Source: UBA2779 sp965232615
GTDB lineage: Bacteria; Spirochaetota; Spirochaetia; DSM-2461
Direction: 5' to 3'
Assembly (NCBI GenBank): GCA_965232615.1
Contig: OZ246985.1
Location: 2,418,001 to 2,482,000, forward strand
DNA length: 64,000 nucleotides
Positions 24,699-32,222 of this stretch are shown in pieces. Position 1 is the stretch's first letter. The number at the start of each line of letters is the position of its first letter. The notes beneath the pieces are model-generated. The model was not told the origin of the DNA. It saw only the letters and a program-made list of their open reading frames with translations, and did not search any database. The position numbers were made by a program, and so were the translations under genes.

Positions 24699-26051
24699 CC
24701 TAAAAAAAGCAGTTAACCCTCAAATTCTACTGAAGGACAAACTCCTGTGGAACTTTGAGCGGACGATTTTCAAGAAAATACTGAAAGGCTATACTCAAAA
24801 TCATTCGGTACAATCCAAACTCTTTCAACTGCTCCGCATTCTCGCTTATCCATTGGAGAATATGGTTTACTTGAGTCATTAAATGTCGGATTTTTTTGTA
24901 ATGACCATGAATGCTCGTTAGCTTAAGAAACAAATTCCTTCCATGACGAATCAGGCGGCCTGGACCCTTCAAAAATAGTGATCGGCCGGTTCTGGCTTCA
25001 TGATGTCTGTGCGGTATCACAAGGCGGATGAAGATACTCCGCCAGTTATAACAAAGGGCTATTATACGAGCCATAACACGACAACGTGTTATATCTTGAG
25101 TCGTAAAGCCTGCCCATCCCCATTGGTTCTTCATTTCATCAAAAGTGTTCTCTGCATCTGCACGATCACGATAGTGTGCCGCTATTGTCAGTAATTCATC
25201 ATCCAAATCTGTCACCAATACAGCATACTCATAGATATCTCTTTTACTCTCACCAATATCGAAAAGATAATCTTCCTTCGCAAATGGTGGTGTAGACTTT
25301 ATCGTTCTGATATGCCTTCTTAAGACGATAACCCGACGACTTCGACTCCAGCCTGAAAGGCAAAGTCGGCTTTCTACACCCTCCCAGCCTTGCCCCACAC
25401 AGGACCAGTCATCCCTGGTGAGTAATTGATTGATTAAAACCTTGAAATACCGGCTTTTACGTAGCTTAAACAAATATTTTACACCTCGAGATTCACAACC
25501 ACCCATCAATCCTTCATTCCCATAACCACTGTCTCCACGGACAAAAGTGGGCTTCTTACTTTCCTCTAAACTGTCTAAGTACTCCCATAGTCCTGAGCGA
25601 CTGTACTTTCCAGCGGTCTGATTACCTGGTAATACATCCACGTTTAATACCAGGCGAAGATTTCCCACAAAGCATGTGTGATATGTATGAGAAGGACGAC
25701 CCGGCTTATGAGGATTATACCCAACTTCAGCATTTTCCTGATGACCATAGAGCGTTTTAACCGTTACATCTATATCAAGAAGGATAACGGCATTTCTTCA
25801 CGCCAGGATTCATACAAACCGGACAATTGCAAAAAACGGGCAAAATATACCGCCTGGCCGTAGTCTGAATGACTTCGACTCTCGTCCCAGAGAAGTTCTA
25901 CTGTTCTTCCCAGGGTCTCCAAGCTCTCTGTTTTTTTCGATTCACCCATTGGGTGCGTGTCGACTGCTGTGCTTTTAGTTTCCATATGCTTATATTAAAA
26001 GACTTTAGCCGGAAATTTCTATACTTCTAGGTTTTTAACTGCTTTTTTAGG
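24699..26051 (-). mobile_element. IS1380-family insertion sequence (1353 bp)
   Basis: Terminal inverted repeats begin with CC (CCTAAAAAAAGCAGTTAA on the left, CCTAAAAAAGCAGTTAA as complement on the right). The 5-bp sequence ATTAA is duplicated (24694-24698 and 26052-26056). The only gene is a leftward transposase with one frameshift. It is inserted between the two copies of the duplicated lipoprotein locus. Confidence 0.85.
24727..25985 (-). pseudogene. IS1380-family transposase, frameshifted
   Basis: The first frame (25985 to about 25770) ends at a stop just before the catalytic core. The second frame continues ILLDIDVTVKTLYGHQENAE, then GYNPHKPGRPSHTYH, RGDSGYGNEG and YRDRADAENTFDEMKNQWG, the DDE-type transposase motifs of IS1380. 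The two frames join if one A is restored in the run after WREE (giving EENAVILLDIDVTV), so the lesion is a 1-bp loss, or less likely a -1 programmed shift. Total length would be about 419 residues. The segment before the first Asp seems shorter than in ISEcp1 transposase, from memory. Probably inactive. Confidence 0.82.
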
Positions 26052-26056
26052 ATTAA

Positions 26057-26353
26057 CAGTATTTCCATGGATATGTGGGATCCCTTCATCAATTCGGTTA
26101 GCGAGCATTTTGAAATGCCCGTATCCAAAGGATAAAGAAAACTGCCTGTGGTTTTCGGAGCAAAGAGCGTTTCAAGGCCAGCATTCTTTTCCACCTCGGA
26201 GGTCTGGATATCATGCCATCTACCACTCGATAGGCAGTAGCCCCTAAAAGTGGACAAGTTGCGTACTATAGGCAAAGAGAGAATAGAAGGGATCATTGGA
26301 CTACTGAACCTTAGCTATAACATCTGTCGTTATGTGTATTTGAGACAATCCCT
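26057..26353. other. Unassigned spacer between the IS and duplication copy 2
   Basis: About 300 bp with no convincing gene. A leftward frame of 89 codons (26296-26027) runs across the IS end, has no recognisable domain and no ribosome site, and is probably chance. This sequence is absent before copy 1, so it is either debris of a third element or unique DNA trapped by the duplication. Confidence 0.4.
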
Positions 26354-26566
26354 GGGATAAGTGGGCACTGAATGTGCTCCGTAAGCCGGAAAAAACCTGA
26401 TAACGGGTTGAGATCACTGAGAAAGGTCGAAATTTTCAGACCAAAATGAAAAAAAGAACGTTTTTCCCGAATTGAGGGTTGTAAAAACTATTTTTTAGAG
26501 GTACCCTAATGATACCTTATAGAGAGTTTTTGAATTGGCTCTCTCAAAAGACTGTATGGAGGAAAG

Positions 26567-27661
26567 ATGAAAATGAAGAAGAAATTGAAACCCCTGGGAA
26601 TATTCGTTGGGCTTGTAGTACTCAGCGGATTCATTGGATGCCCTGACGCTTCCTCACCGCCAGTAGCCGTAACCAGCGTAGCCATTGCTGACAAAACAAT
26701 AACAGTTGTTACCATGGGTGGAACCCTGCAACTGAGCGCAACCGTTGAGCCAAACGATGCCACCAACAAGGGCCTAATCTGGAGTTCCGGCGATACAAGC
26801 AAGGCAACCGTTGATGCCTCTGGCCTGGTTACACCAGTCGCGGTTGGCGGCCCAATTGCGATTACCGTGACATCGGACGCTGACAACGCCAAATCAGACA
26901 GCATTGCCATTACCGTAAAGGAAGGCATTAAGAGCATAGGCTATGGGGCAATTATCGGTACTAAGGACGTAGCTATAACGAGTGTTACCCCAACGATAGA
27001 TCCGCAGGGAGCCACGGGAACCTTTTCCATATCAAGCGGTACCCTGCCTTCTGGACTGAATTTAGATTCAGGCTCAGGCGAGATTTCGGGCACACCAGAT
27101 CAGCTAACAACCGAAGCTGTATCAGTAACAATAGCGATGAGCGGTACTGGCAGTTATGCAGGAACGGTAACGAAGGAGGTCACTATTGAAGTCCTCGAAT
27201 ATGGCATAGGCAGTACCGGCCCCGCCGGAGGCATAGTGTTCTACGTTAAGGACTCAGAGTCTGACGGTTGGCGCTATCTGGAGGCGGCGACAAGCGATCA
27301 GGCCACTTCGGTTGGATGGGGTGGTGCCGGAACATCTGTGGGGGGAACATCCACTGGCATAGGGGACGGTAAGGCCAACACAGAGGCGATTGTTAGGGCA
27401 CTGGGGGACGATAATTACGCGGCGAAAATCTGTGATGATTTAGATCTGGGCGGCTATGCCGACTGGTTTTTACCGTCCAAGGATGAACTGAATGCGTTGT
27501 ATGAGCAGAGGGATACCGTTGGAGGTTTCGCGTCTAATACCTACTGGTCTTCTTCAGAGGACAGTGCCAACTACGCGTGGATTCAGACCTTCAACAATGG
27601 CTTCCAGAGCAACGGCACCAAGACCAACGTTTACCATGTTCGTGCGGTGAGGGCTTTTTAA
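26567..27661 (+). CDS. Surface lipoprotein with BIG2-Ig-DUF1566; candidate DGR variable protein
   Basis: 364 residues, the shorter paralogue of the 22739 gene. Same leader, ribosome site and lipobox (Cys25), no FN3 repeats; BIG2 at about 31-118, Ig domain at about 120-210, DUF1566/Lcl-type domain from about 212. Residues 325-356 (27539-27634) are the hypervariable block and end in HVRAVRAF, as in the paralogue. The BIG2 part shows ordinary scattered divergence, whereas the DUF1566 body is almost identical between the copies. Probably exported, lipid-anchored and surface-exposed; ligand unknown. Confidence 0.87.
   Translation: MKMKKKLKPLGIFVGLVVLSGFIGCPDASSPPVAVTSVAIADKTITVVTMGGTLQLSATVEPNDATNKGLIWSSGDTSKATVDASGLVTPVAVGGPIAITVTSDADNAKSDSIAITVKEGIKSIGYGAIIGTKDVAITSVTPTIDPQGATGTFSISSGTLPSGLNLDSGSGEISGTPDQLTTEAVSVTIAMSGTGSYAGTVTKEVTIEVLEYGIGSTGPAGGIVFYVKDSESDGWRYLEAATSDQATSVGWGGAGTSVGGTSTGIGDGKANTEAIVRALGDDNYAAKICDDLDLGGYADWFLPSKDELNALYEQRDTVGGFASNTYWSSSEDSANYAWIQTFNNGFQSNGTKTNVYHVRAVRAF
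27539..27634 (+). other. Candidate DGR variable repeat, copy 2
   Basis: Partner of 24395-24490. Of the 17 amino-acid-changing codons, 15 are NNC in both copies; the exceptions here are ATT and GTT. Three further codons (SSS in WSSSE) differ only synonymously at third positions, which A-mutagenesis of a single template would not produce, so two templates or older divergence must be allowed for. Confidence 0.7.
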
Positions 27662-27682
27662 CTATTTATCTATTTAACAATT

Positions 27683-27714
27683 GCTTTAGCGGCAGCGCAG
27701 GCTGCCGCTAAAGC
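27683..27714 (+). other. Perfect 14-bp hairpin 22 bp after the stop codon (copy 2)
   Basis: Identical in sequence and position to the hairpin at 24539-24570, again followed by GCGATTTTTT. It is a candidate DGR target-recognition cruciform and/or terminator. Confidence 0.7.
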
Positions 27715-27780
27715 GCGATTTTTTAGAATTAATAGGGAATTCCAGGAGCACCGGCTTTTGGAATTCCCTCTTTAGCGTAG

Positions 27781-28075
27781 ATGGTTGTCAAAAACACATA
27801 AAGAACTCTTTCCAAAACCGATTTTTGAAAGAACCTCCTTTTAGAGAGTTTTTGAATTAGCCCAGATATACTTCCTATGGGGTTTATAGGTGTCCTTATT
27901 TAGCCAAATTCATCACGATGGCCGTAACAGGAACCGAGGAGGCTCAGGTGTTGAATTCCCTCAAGCCATCCAGCCTACACAAAGGTCTACTTATCAACTT
28001 TGGGCAAAAATCACTCCAACACAAAAGACTTGTTTTTAATCTGCGAAAATCTGCGTAATCTGCGGATAAATTAGA
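27781..28075. other. Non-coding stretch, no gene seen
   Basis: No open frame with coding character. It includes GAGAGTTTTTGAATT, an echo of the leader sequence of the duplicated locus, and the near-repeat CTGCGAAAATCTGCGTAATCTGCGG just before the family-1 element. It reads as degenerate repeat debris. Confidence 0.4.
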
Positions 28076-28236
28076 GGGCACCTCTAAAAAACCTTATTTC
28101 GTTTCTGGCTTGATCTTTTTCCTCGCTGCTGCGTTGTCAAAATGCTCAAGTAAGCAGGTGCGTACCGCAGGAGCAAAGCTCCGAGGAACGCACCGCCACT
28201 GTGCCTAATTCCAAAAACGGTTTTTTAGAGGTTGCC
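28076..28236. mobile_element. Family-1 MITE (161 bp, one core, reverse orientation)
   Basis: Ends GGGCACCTCTAAAAAA and TTTTTTAGAGGTTGCC, with the hairpin core in the opposite orientation to the 6492 copy. The right arm (complement GGCAACCTCT...CCGTTTTTGGAATT) matches the left arm of the 62257 copy, defining a second arm type. No perfect flanking duplication is visible. 28237-28439 has a 25-codon frame (MSIEEICEGINPTDSILEKI) that may be a gene scrap. Confidence 0.8.
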
Positions 28237-28439
28237 TTCAAATGAGTATTGAAGAAATATGTGAAGGTATTAATCCTACAGATTCAATCCTTGAAAAAAT
28301 AAGCAGACCGTTCGGGTGAATCTCCGACTCACCACATTAGGTTACTCAGAACTGTCTGACTCAATTCTGTGTACCCGGGTATTTACCCCTGGACAGACCA
28401 TATAGATATTCTATATTCTATGGAATCAGGGAAATCAGT

Positions 28440-28760
28440 ATGAATGCAAGGAAGGAAAACTGGAATTACTTCATTAAGAAGTATCCAAAAGCCCATAGAG
28501 CTTATGAAGAATTTGGTAAGGCTCTCAGCGAAGAATCCGGGCCATTGGATGCCAGATCCTGTGCATTGATAAAAGTTGGCATTGCAGCGGCCTGTCAATA
28601 CGATTATGCCTTACGGCGTCACATTGAGAAAGCCATACAATCCGGCTGTACAGCCGATGAAATCGAGCAGACCATCCTGCTTACCGCTACTACGGCCGGG
28701 TTTCCAAAGATGATGGCTGCCCTGATTATTCTGAGGGAAGAACTGGAGATGTATCCTTAG
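28440..28760 (+). CDS. Carboxymuconolactone decarboxylase family protein (AhpD-like fold)
   Basis: 106 residues forming one CMD domain: LDARSCALIKVGIAAACQYDYALRRHIEKA, then GCTADEIEQTILLTATTAGFPKMMAAL. This is the shape of small CMD proteins with AhpD-like all-helical fold. The CxxC pair of true AhpD peroxidase partners is not present in the helix (AACQYD has one Cys), so a redox role is doubtful. It occupies the place upstream of dnaN where dnaA often lies, but is unrelated. Confidence 0.82.
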   Translation: MNARKENWNYFIKKYPKAHRAYEEFGKALSEESGPLDARSCALIKVGIAAACQYDYALRRHIEKAIQSGCTADEIEQTILLTATTAGFPKMMAALIILREELEMYP

Positions 28761-28870
28761 GGCACCCCTTAATCATCTCTGATCTATTTGAATGACCGTG
28801 CAGGAAGCAAAGTTGTTCCAAAATTGTATCTGCATTCCTTGGTTTAATCAAAAGAATGCAATTCAGACAC

Positions 28871-28899
28871 TTGTAACCGTCTTCACATTCCTTTTATTA
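28871..28899 (+). promoter_or_regulatory. Possible dnaN promoter
   Basis: TTGTAA (28871-28876), 17-bp spacer, TTATTA (28894-28899), about 25 bp ahead of the dnaN ATG, which has GGAGG upstream. Both boxes deviate from consensus, so this is tentative. Confidence 0.35.
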
Positions 28900-28924
28900 T
28901 CAATTAGTAAGTTGGAGGCTTCAG

Positions 28925-30028
28925 ATGCAGTTTATTTGTGATAAGGAAATCATCCTGAAAGAGATCTATGTCGCGCAGGATATAATTGTAACACGAAATG
29001 CTTCGTCGATACTGGCGAATGTCCTACTAGAAGCTGATGGGGATGCTCTTACTATAAAGGCAACAGACTTAAAAGTAAGCTTTGAAACACGAATCCCGGT
29101 ATTGATTGATTCTCCAGGTTCTACAACAGTATTCTGCGGGAAATTCCTGAATATACTCAAAGCTTTGCCGAATGGTGATGTGCAATTCATTCAAAATGAA
29201 GATGATAATCTTATGATTAACAGCGGCTCGGATATAAGCTTTCAGCTCCACAGTATTTCAGCCGACAAGTTTCCTGAAATACTGGATGCAGGTGAAGGTG
29301 CCTTTTTTCCTGTTCCACAAAAAGTTTTCATCAATATGATTGATAACACAGTATTTGCCGTCAGTGATGATGAAACCAGGTATTACATGAATGGTATATA
29401 TATGGAGAAAAAAGAAAATCAGCTGGTGATGGTTGCTACGGATGGAAGACGCTTAAGCTATATCTCCAATGGACTCGATAATGATTTTCCGGATTTTGAT
29501 GGGATCATCATTCCTCCTAAAATACTCACTCTTGTCCGTAAACTGGCCTCTGGTGAAGGTGATTTGATAATTGCCATAGCGGACAAAACCCTTTTTATTC
29601 GCTTTGATAATCAAAGGGTAACGAGCAATCTCATTGAAGGTCAGTTTCCAAATTACGAACGTGTTATTCCTGAAAACAATGAATCTCTCATACAGGTAAG
29701 CAGAATGGAGCTTCTTGACGCACTCAAGCGTGTATCACTGCTTGCGGAAAAGAATTCAAAGAAAATTCACTTAACAGTGCATGATAATGTGATGAGTCTT
29801 CATTCTGTTGAAAGTGATATTGGTAAGGCTGAAGAAAAAACATCATGCAAGTATGAAGGACCTGAATCGACATTCAGTTTGAATCATGTCTATCTTTCAG
29901 ATCCGTTAAAAGCTATTGAAGAAGAAGAAGTGGTCTTAAAGTTTTCTGATCCCAGGAAAGCAATTATATTGGTCTCGGAGCCGGAGAAATCTTTTTTTCA
30001 TGTCATCATGCCTATTCAGAAGGATTAG
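28925..30028 (+). CDS. dnaN: DNA polymerase III sliding clamp (beta subunit)
   Basis: 367 residues, normal for DnaN, with three clamp domains: N-terminal MQFICDKEIILKEIYVAQ; middle YYMNGIYMEKKENQLVMVATDGRRL; and C-terminal ending in EKSFFHVIMPIQ, matching the ring-closing MPMR-type tail. It tethers the replicative polymerase to DNA. GTTGGAGG precedes the ATG. It heads a run with recF, the DUF721 gene, rpmH, rnpA, yidD, yidC and jag. dnaA is not next to it. Confidence 0.95.
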   Translation: MQFICDKEIILKEIYVAQDIIVTRNASSILANVLLEADGDALTIKATDLKVSFETRIPVLIDSPGSTTVFCGKFLNILKALPNGDVQFIQNEDDNLMINSGSDISFQLHSISADKFPEILDAGEGAFFPVPQKVFINMIDNTVFAVSDDETRYYMNGIYMEKKENQLVMVATDGRRLSYISNGLDNDFPDFDGIIIPPKILTLVRKLASGEGDLIIAIADKTLFIRFDNQRVTSNLIEGQFPNYERVIPENNESLIQVSRMELLDALKRVSLLAEKNSKKIHLTVHDNVMSLHSVESDIGKAEEKTSCKYEGPESTFSLNHVYLSDPLKAIEEEEVVLKFSDPRKAIILVSEPEKSFFHVIMPIQKD

Positions 30029-30030
30029 AA

Positions 30031-31110
30031 TTGGGTTTCCAGTCCGTACGGTTTTACGGGTTTCGCAATCTTGATGACTGTACAATTCAGTTGAATGCTC
30101 ATAGCATTCACTTCGTTGGTAATAATGGTCAAGGAAAAACAAATATACTCGAATCTTTGTATTTATTGAGTTATGGTTCTTCGTTTCGCACCCGTCACGA
30201 CAGGGATATGATTACGTGGGGCCGCAGAGAGATGGCTTTATCGGCCTCTATAGATATGCCGAAAGAACCTGATGGTAGCCTCGGGATTTCCATTAAAAAC
30301 GGAATCAAGACCATTCAGTTGCATGGGAAAACAATCAGAGATAGAAAAATACTGCTGCAAAGAGCTCCCACCATCGTTTTTGTCTACGAAGATTTTCTTC
30401 TTTCCGGAGGATCACCAGAAAAACGCCGATGGTTTATGGATCAAACTCTGAGTCTTCATGATTCCTGCTATGTTGATCAAATGCGCCGATATAAGAAAAC
30501 GTTGAAGGAAAGAAATTACCTGCTTAAGAATCGGAACAGAGGATTGTTGAATCACTATACTGAGCAGCTTGTGTCTGCCGGGCTTGCGATTGTTGAACAG
30601 CGTGATTTGCTGACGAAAAAATTCAGCGATGTGTTTTCACAACTGTACAGAAAGGTTTCCAATCTGGATGTTCCAGTAACATTAACCTACATACCTTCAT
30701 GGGGTAGGAATCCAACCAGTGAGTCTGTTTTCACAGTTCTAAAGGAAAAACTGGATCTGGATCTTGCACAGGGAACAACTAGCATTGGCCCTCAACGAGA
30801 TAGATTTGTATTCATGGCAGAAGGCCGGGATTTCAGTACAAGTGCATCAACAGGTCAACGGCGCCTTCTTGCACTTGTACTGAGAGTCGCTCAAGCCCGC
30901 CTGTTTTTTGAAGAGACAGGGCAGAAACCCATACTCCTGCTTGATGATGTACTGTTGGAACTTGACCCGAACAGCCGCCGCCGGTTTCGTGATAATCTGC
31001 CTGAGGCTGAACAGATCTTCTATACATTTCTACCGGGGAATGAGATGAACCGTAATGGTGATGATTCATTGACATACGAAGTTCAAAATGGAGGTTTTCA
31101 TGAGCAATGA
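30031..31110 (+). CDS. recF: DNA replication/repair protein RecF
   Basis: 359 residues with SMC-like ATPase motifs: Walker A GNNGQGKTNILES at about 29-41, signature STGQRRLLALVLRVAQ, and Walker B ILLLDDVLLELD. It loads RecA at gaps with RecO/RecR. The start is TTG at 30031, 2 bp behind the dnaN stop (GFQSVRFYGFRNLDD is the usual N-terminus). The end overlaps the DUF721 gene by 11 bp. Confidence 0.95.
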   Translation: MGFQSVRFYGFRNLDDCTIQLNAHSIHFVGNNGQGKTNILESLYLLSYGSSFRTRHDRDMITWGRREMALSASIDMPKEPDGSLGISIKNGIKTIQLHGKTIRDRKILLQRAPTIVFVYEDFLLSGGSPEKRRWFMDQTLSLHDSCYVDQMRRYKKTLKERNYLLKNRNRGLLNHYTEQLVSAGLAIVEQRDLLTKKFSDVFSQLYRKVSNLDVPVTLTYIPSWGRNPTSESVFTVLKEKLDLDLAQGTTSIGPQRDRFVFMAEGRDFSTSASTGQRRLLALVLRVAQARLFFEETGQKPILLLDDVLLELDPNSRRRFRDNLPEAEQIFYTFLPGNEMNRNGDDSLTYEVQNGGFHEQ

Positions 31111-31405
31111 TGATCCCTTTACTCAGGCAGGTGATGCTCTTTCAAAGCTGTTTGACAGGCTAATACCGGCAGAAGCACAGGAATACAACAGGCTGAATAC
31201 AGGCTGGAAGCAGATAGTTGGCGAGGAAGCTTCATTTCATGTTATTCCAAAAGACATTGTGAATGGAATCCTGATCCTTGAATCAGATCATCCAGGATGG
31301 ACTCAACGCATACGCATGATGGAAAGTCGAATATTCAAAACAATTCAATCACGATATCCTGAACTGAAGGTATCCAGAATCGTCATCCAAATGTCAGATC
31401 TGTGA
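31100..31405 (+). CDS. DUF721 (DciA-like) protein
   Basis: 101 residues with the DUF721 core: LNTGWKQIVGEEASFHVIPKDIVNGILILESDHPGWTQRIRMME. DciA-type proteins assist loading of the replicative helicase, and DUF721 genes commonly follow recF. ATG 31100 is chosen over the in-frame ATG at 31088 because GGAGG at 31090-31094 gives correct spacing. It overlaps the recF 3' end. Confidence 0.85.
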   Translation: MSNDDPFTQAGDALSKLFDRLIPAEAQEYNRLNTGWKQIVGEEASFHVIPKDIVNGILILESDHPGWTQRIRMMESRIFKTIQSRYPELKVSRIVIQMSDL

Positions 31406-31415
31406 ATAAGGCATC

Positions 31416-31444
31416 TTGACGTAATTTGTACTTTCGTATATATT
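31416..31444 (+). promoter_or_regulatory. Promoter of rpmH-rnpA-yidD-yidC-jag
   Basis: TTGACG (31416-31421), exact 17-bp spacer, TATATT (31439-31444). Transcription would start near 31451, about 50 bp before rpmH, and GGAGAG lies just ahead of the rpmH ATG. Confidence 0.7.
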
Positions 31445-31502
31445 GTCTTTGTTTTTCAGGTGCCCTTCAGCAACCTTTATCTTCTCCGGAGAGAAATGAA
31501 TT

Positions 31503-31658
31503 ATGAAACGTACTTATCAACCAAGTAAGACCAGAAGAAATCGTAAATTCGGCTTCAGAGCCCGGATGAAAACAAGATCCGGTCGATTAGTATTATCTCG
31601 TCGGCGCAGTAAGGGACGGAAAAAGCTTTCGGTAACGGATGAAAAAAAGCCTTACTAG
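31503..31658 (+). CDS. rpmH: Ribosomal protein bL34
   Basis: 51 residues: MKRTYQPSKTRRNRKFGFRA, followed by RMKTRSGRLVLSRRRSKGRK, the near-invariant bL34 sequence, then a short extra tail (KLSVTDEKKPY). It is a basic subunit of the 50S particle. Its last 20 bp overlap the start of rnpA in another frame, so the tail residues are dictated by rnpA. Confidence 0.97.
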   Translation: MKRTYQPSKTRRNRKFGFRARMKTRSGRLVLSRRRSKGRKKLSVTDEKKPY

Positions 31659-31992
31659 AGTAGAAAGGTTGAGAACAAAGAAAGAGTTTGCCCGGGTATT
31701 TAATAAACCGGATGCCGAATCCGGATGCCGAGGGGCAAGAATAATTGTTAAACGAAATGAGTTAGACCATAACCGTTTTGTTGTTATTCCAGTAAGGAAA
31801 TATGGGAATTCGATAGAACGTAATTATTCTCGCCGTATTCTTAAAGAAATTTATCGGAAGAATAAGCAGCTCTTTCCCGCAGGAAATGATATTATCATTG
31901 TTTTATATCCTGGGAGATACAGATACCATGAACGCTATCAACAGTTCCTGGAGTTGGCTCGGAGAATCAGTTTTGCAAAGAAAAGCAGCTGA
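31639..31992 (+). CDS. rnpA: Ribonuclease P protein component
   Basis: 117 residues. VERLRTKKEFARVFNK opens the family and the RNR region is present in variant form as RKYGNSIERNYSRRILKEIYR. It binds the RNase P RNA for 5' maturation of tRNA. It starts inside rpmH and ends inside yidD, an unusually compressed arrangement of three overlapping genes. Confidence 0.92.
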   Translation: MKKSLTRVERLRTKKEFARVFNKPDAESGCRGARIIVKRNELDHNRFVVIPVRKYGNSIERNYSRRILKEIYRKNKQLFPAGNDIIIVLYPGRYRYHERYQQFLELARRISFAKKSS

Positions 31993-32206
31993 TTGGTTGG
32001 CATGGCCACTGATAGTTCTTGTGAAAACTTATCAGATTGTTATATCACCACTTTTTCCCCGAAGTTGTCGATTTACACCAACCTGTTCATCCTACGCGGT
32101 TGAAGCTCTGAAAAAACATGGAATATTTAAGGGTCTGGGACTAATGATCAGCCGTATTGTACGGTGCCGTCCCGGAAACCCCGGGGGATATGATCCTGTG
32201 CCATAA
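31928..32206 (+). CDS. yidD: Membrane protein insertion efficiency factor YidD
   Basis: 92 residues from ATG 31928. LIVLVKTYQIVISPLFPRSC is followed by RFTPTCSSYAVEALKKHG and CRPGNPGGYDPVP, the diagnostic YidD motifs with three conserved Cys. It helps YidC-mediated insertion. The frame is open further upstream, but that part has no family similarity. It overlaps rnpA by 65 bp. Confidence 0.93.
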   Translation: MNAINSSWSWLGESVLQRKAADWLAWPLIVLVKTYQIVISPLFPRSCRFTPTCSSYAVEALKKHGIFKGLGLMISRIVRCRPGNPGGYDPVP

Positions 32207-32222
32207 TCAACCTGGAGGATAA

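Larger units (their letters stand above)
26354..27780 (+). repeat. Direct duplication, copy 2 (leader, gene and tail)
   Basis: Matches 22526-24636 in leader, signal peptide, BIG2-Ig-DUF1566 coding region, hairpin and tail. The tail contains a second inverted repeat, AGGGAATTCC (27734-27743) and GGAATTCCCT (27760-27769); in copy 1 the right arm is degraded. Homology ends at about TAG 27778-27780. Confidence 0.85.

Noticed and set aside
24699..26051. IS1380 element as the parent of the GGGCACCTCT MITEs
   Set aside because: Its terminal repeats begin CCTAAAAAA and its target duplication is 5 bp, whereas the MITEs begin GGGCACCTCT with 4-bp duplications.
26027..26296. Leftward 89-codon frame crossing the right end of the IS
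   Set aside because: It crosses the IS terminal repeat and target duplication, has no recognisable domain, and lacks a ribosome site.
24520..28080. DGR template repeat or reverse transcriptase next to the variable genes
   Set aside because: I looked for an AAC-rich copy of the variable block and for an RT with a YxDD-type motif in the flanks and in the rest of the window and saw neither; the only enzyme nearby is the IS1380 transposase.
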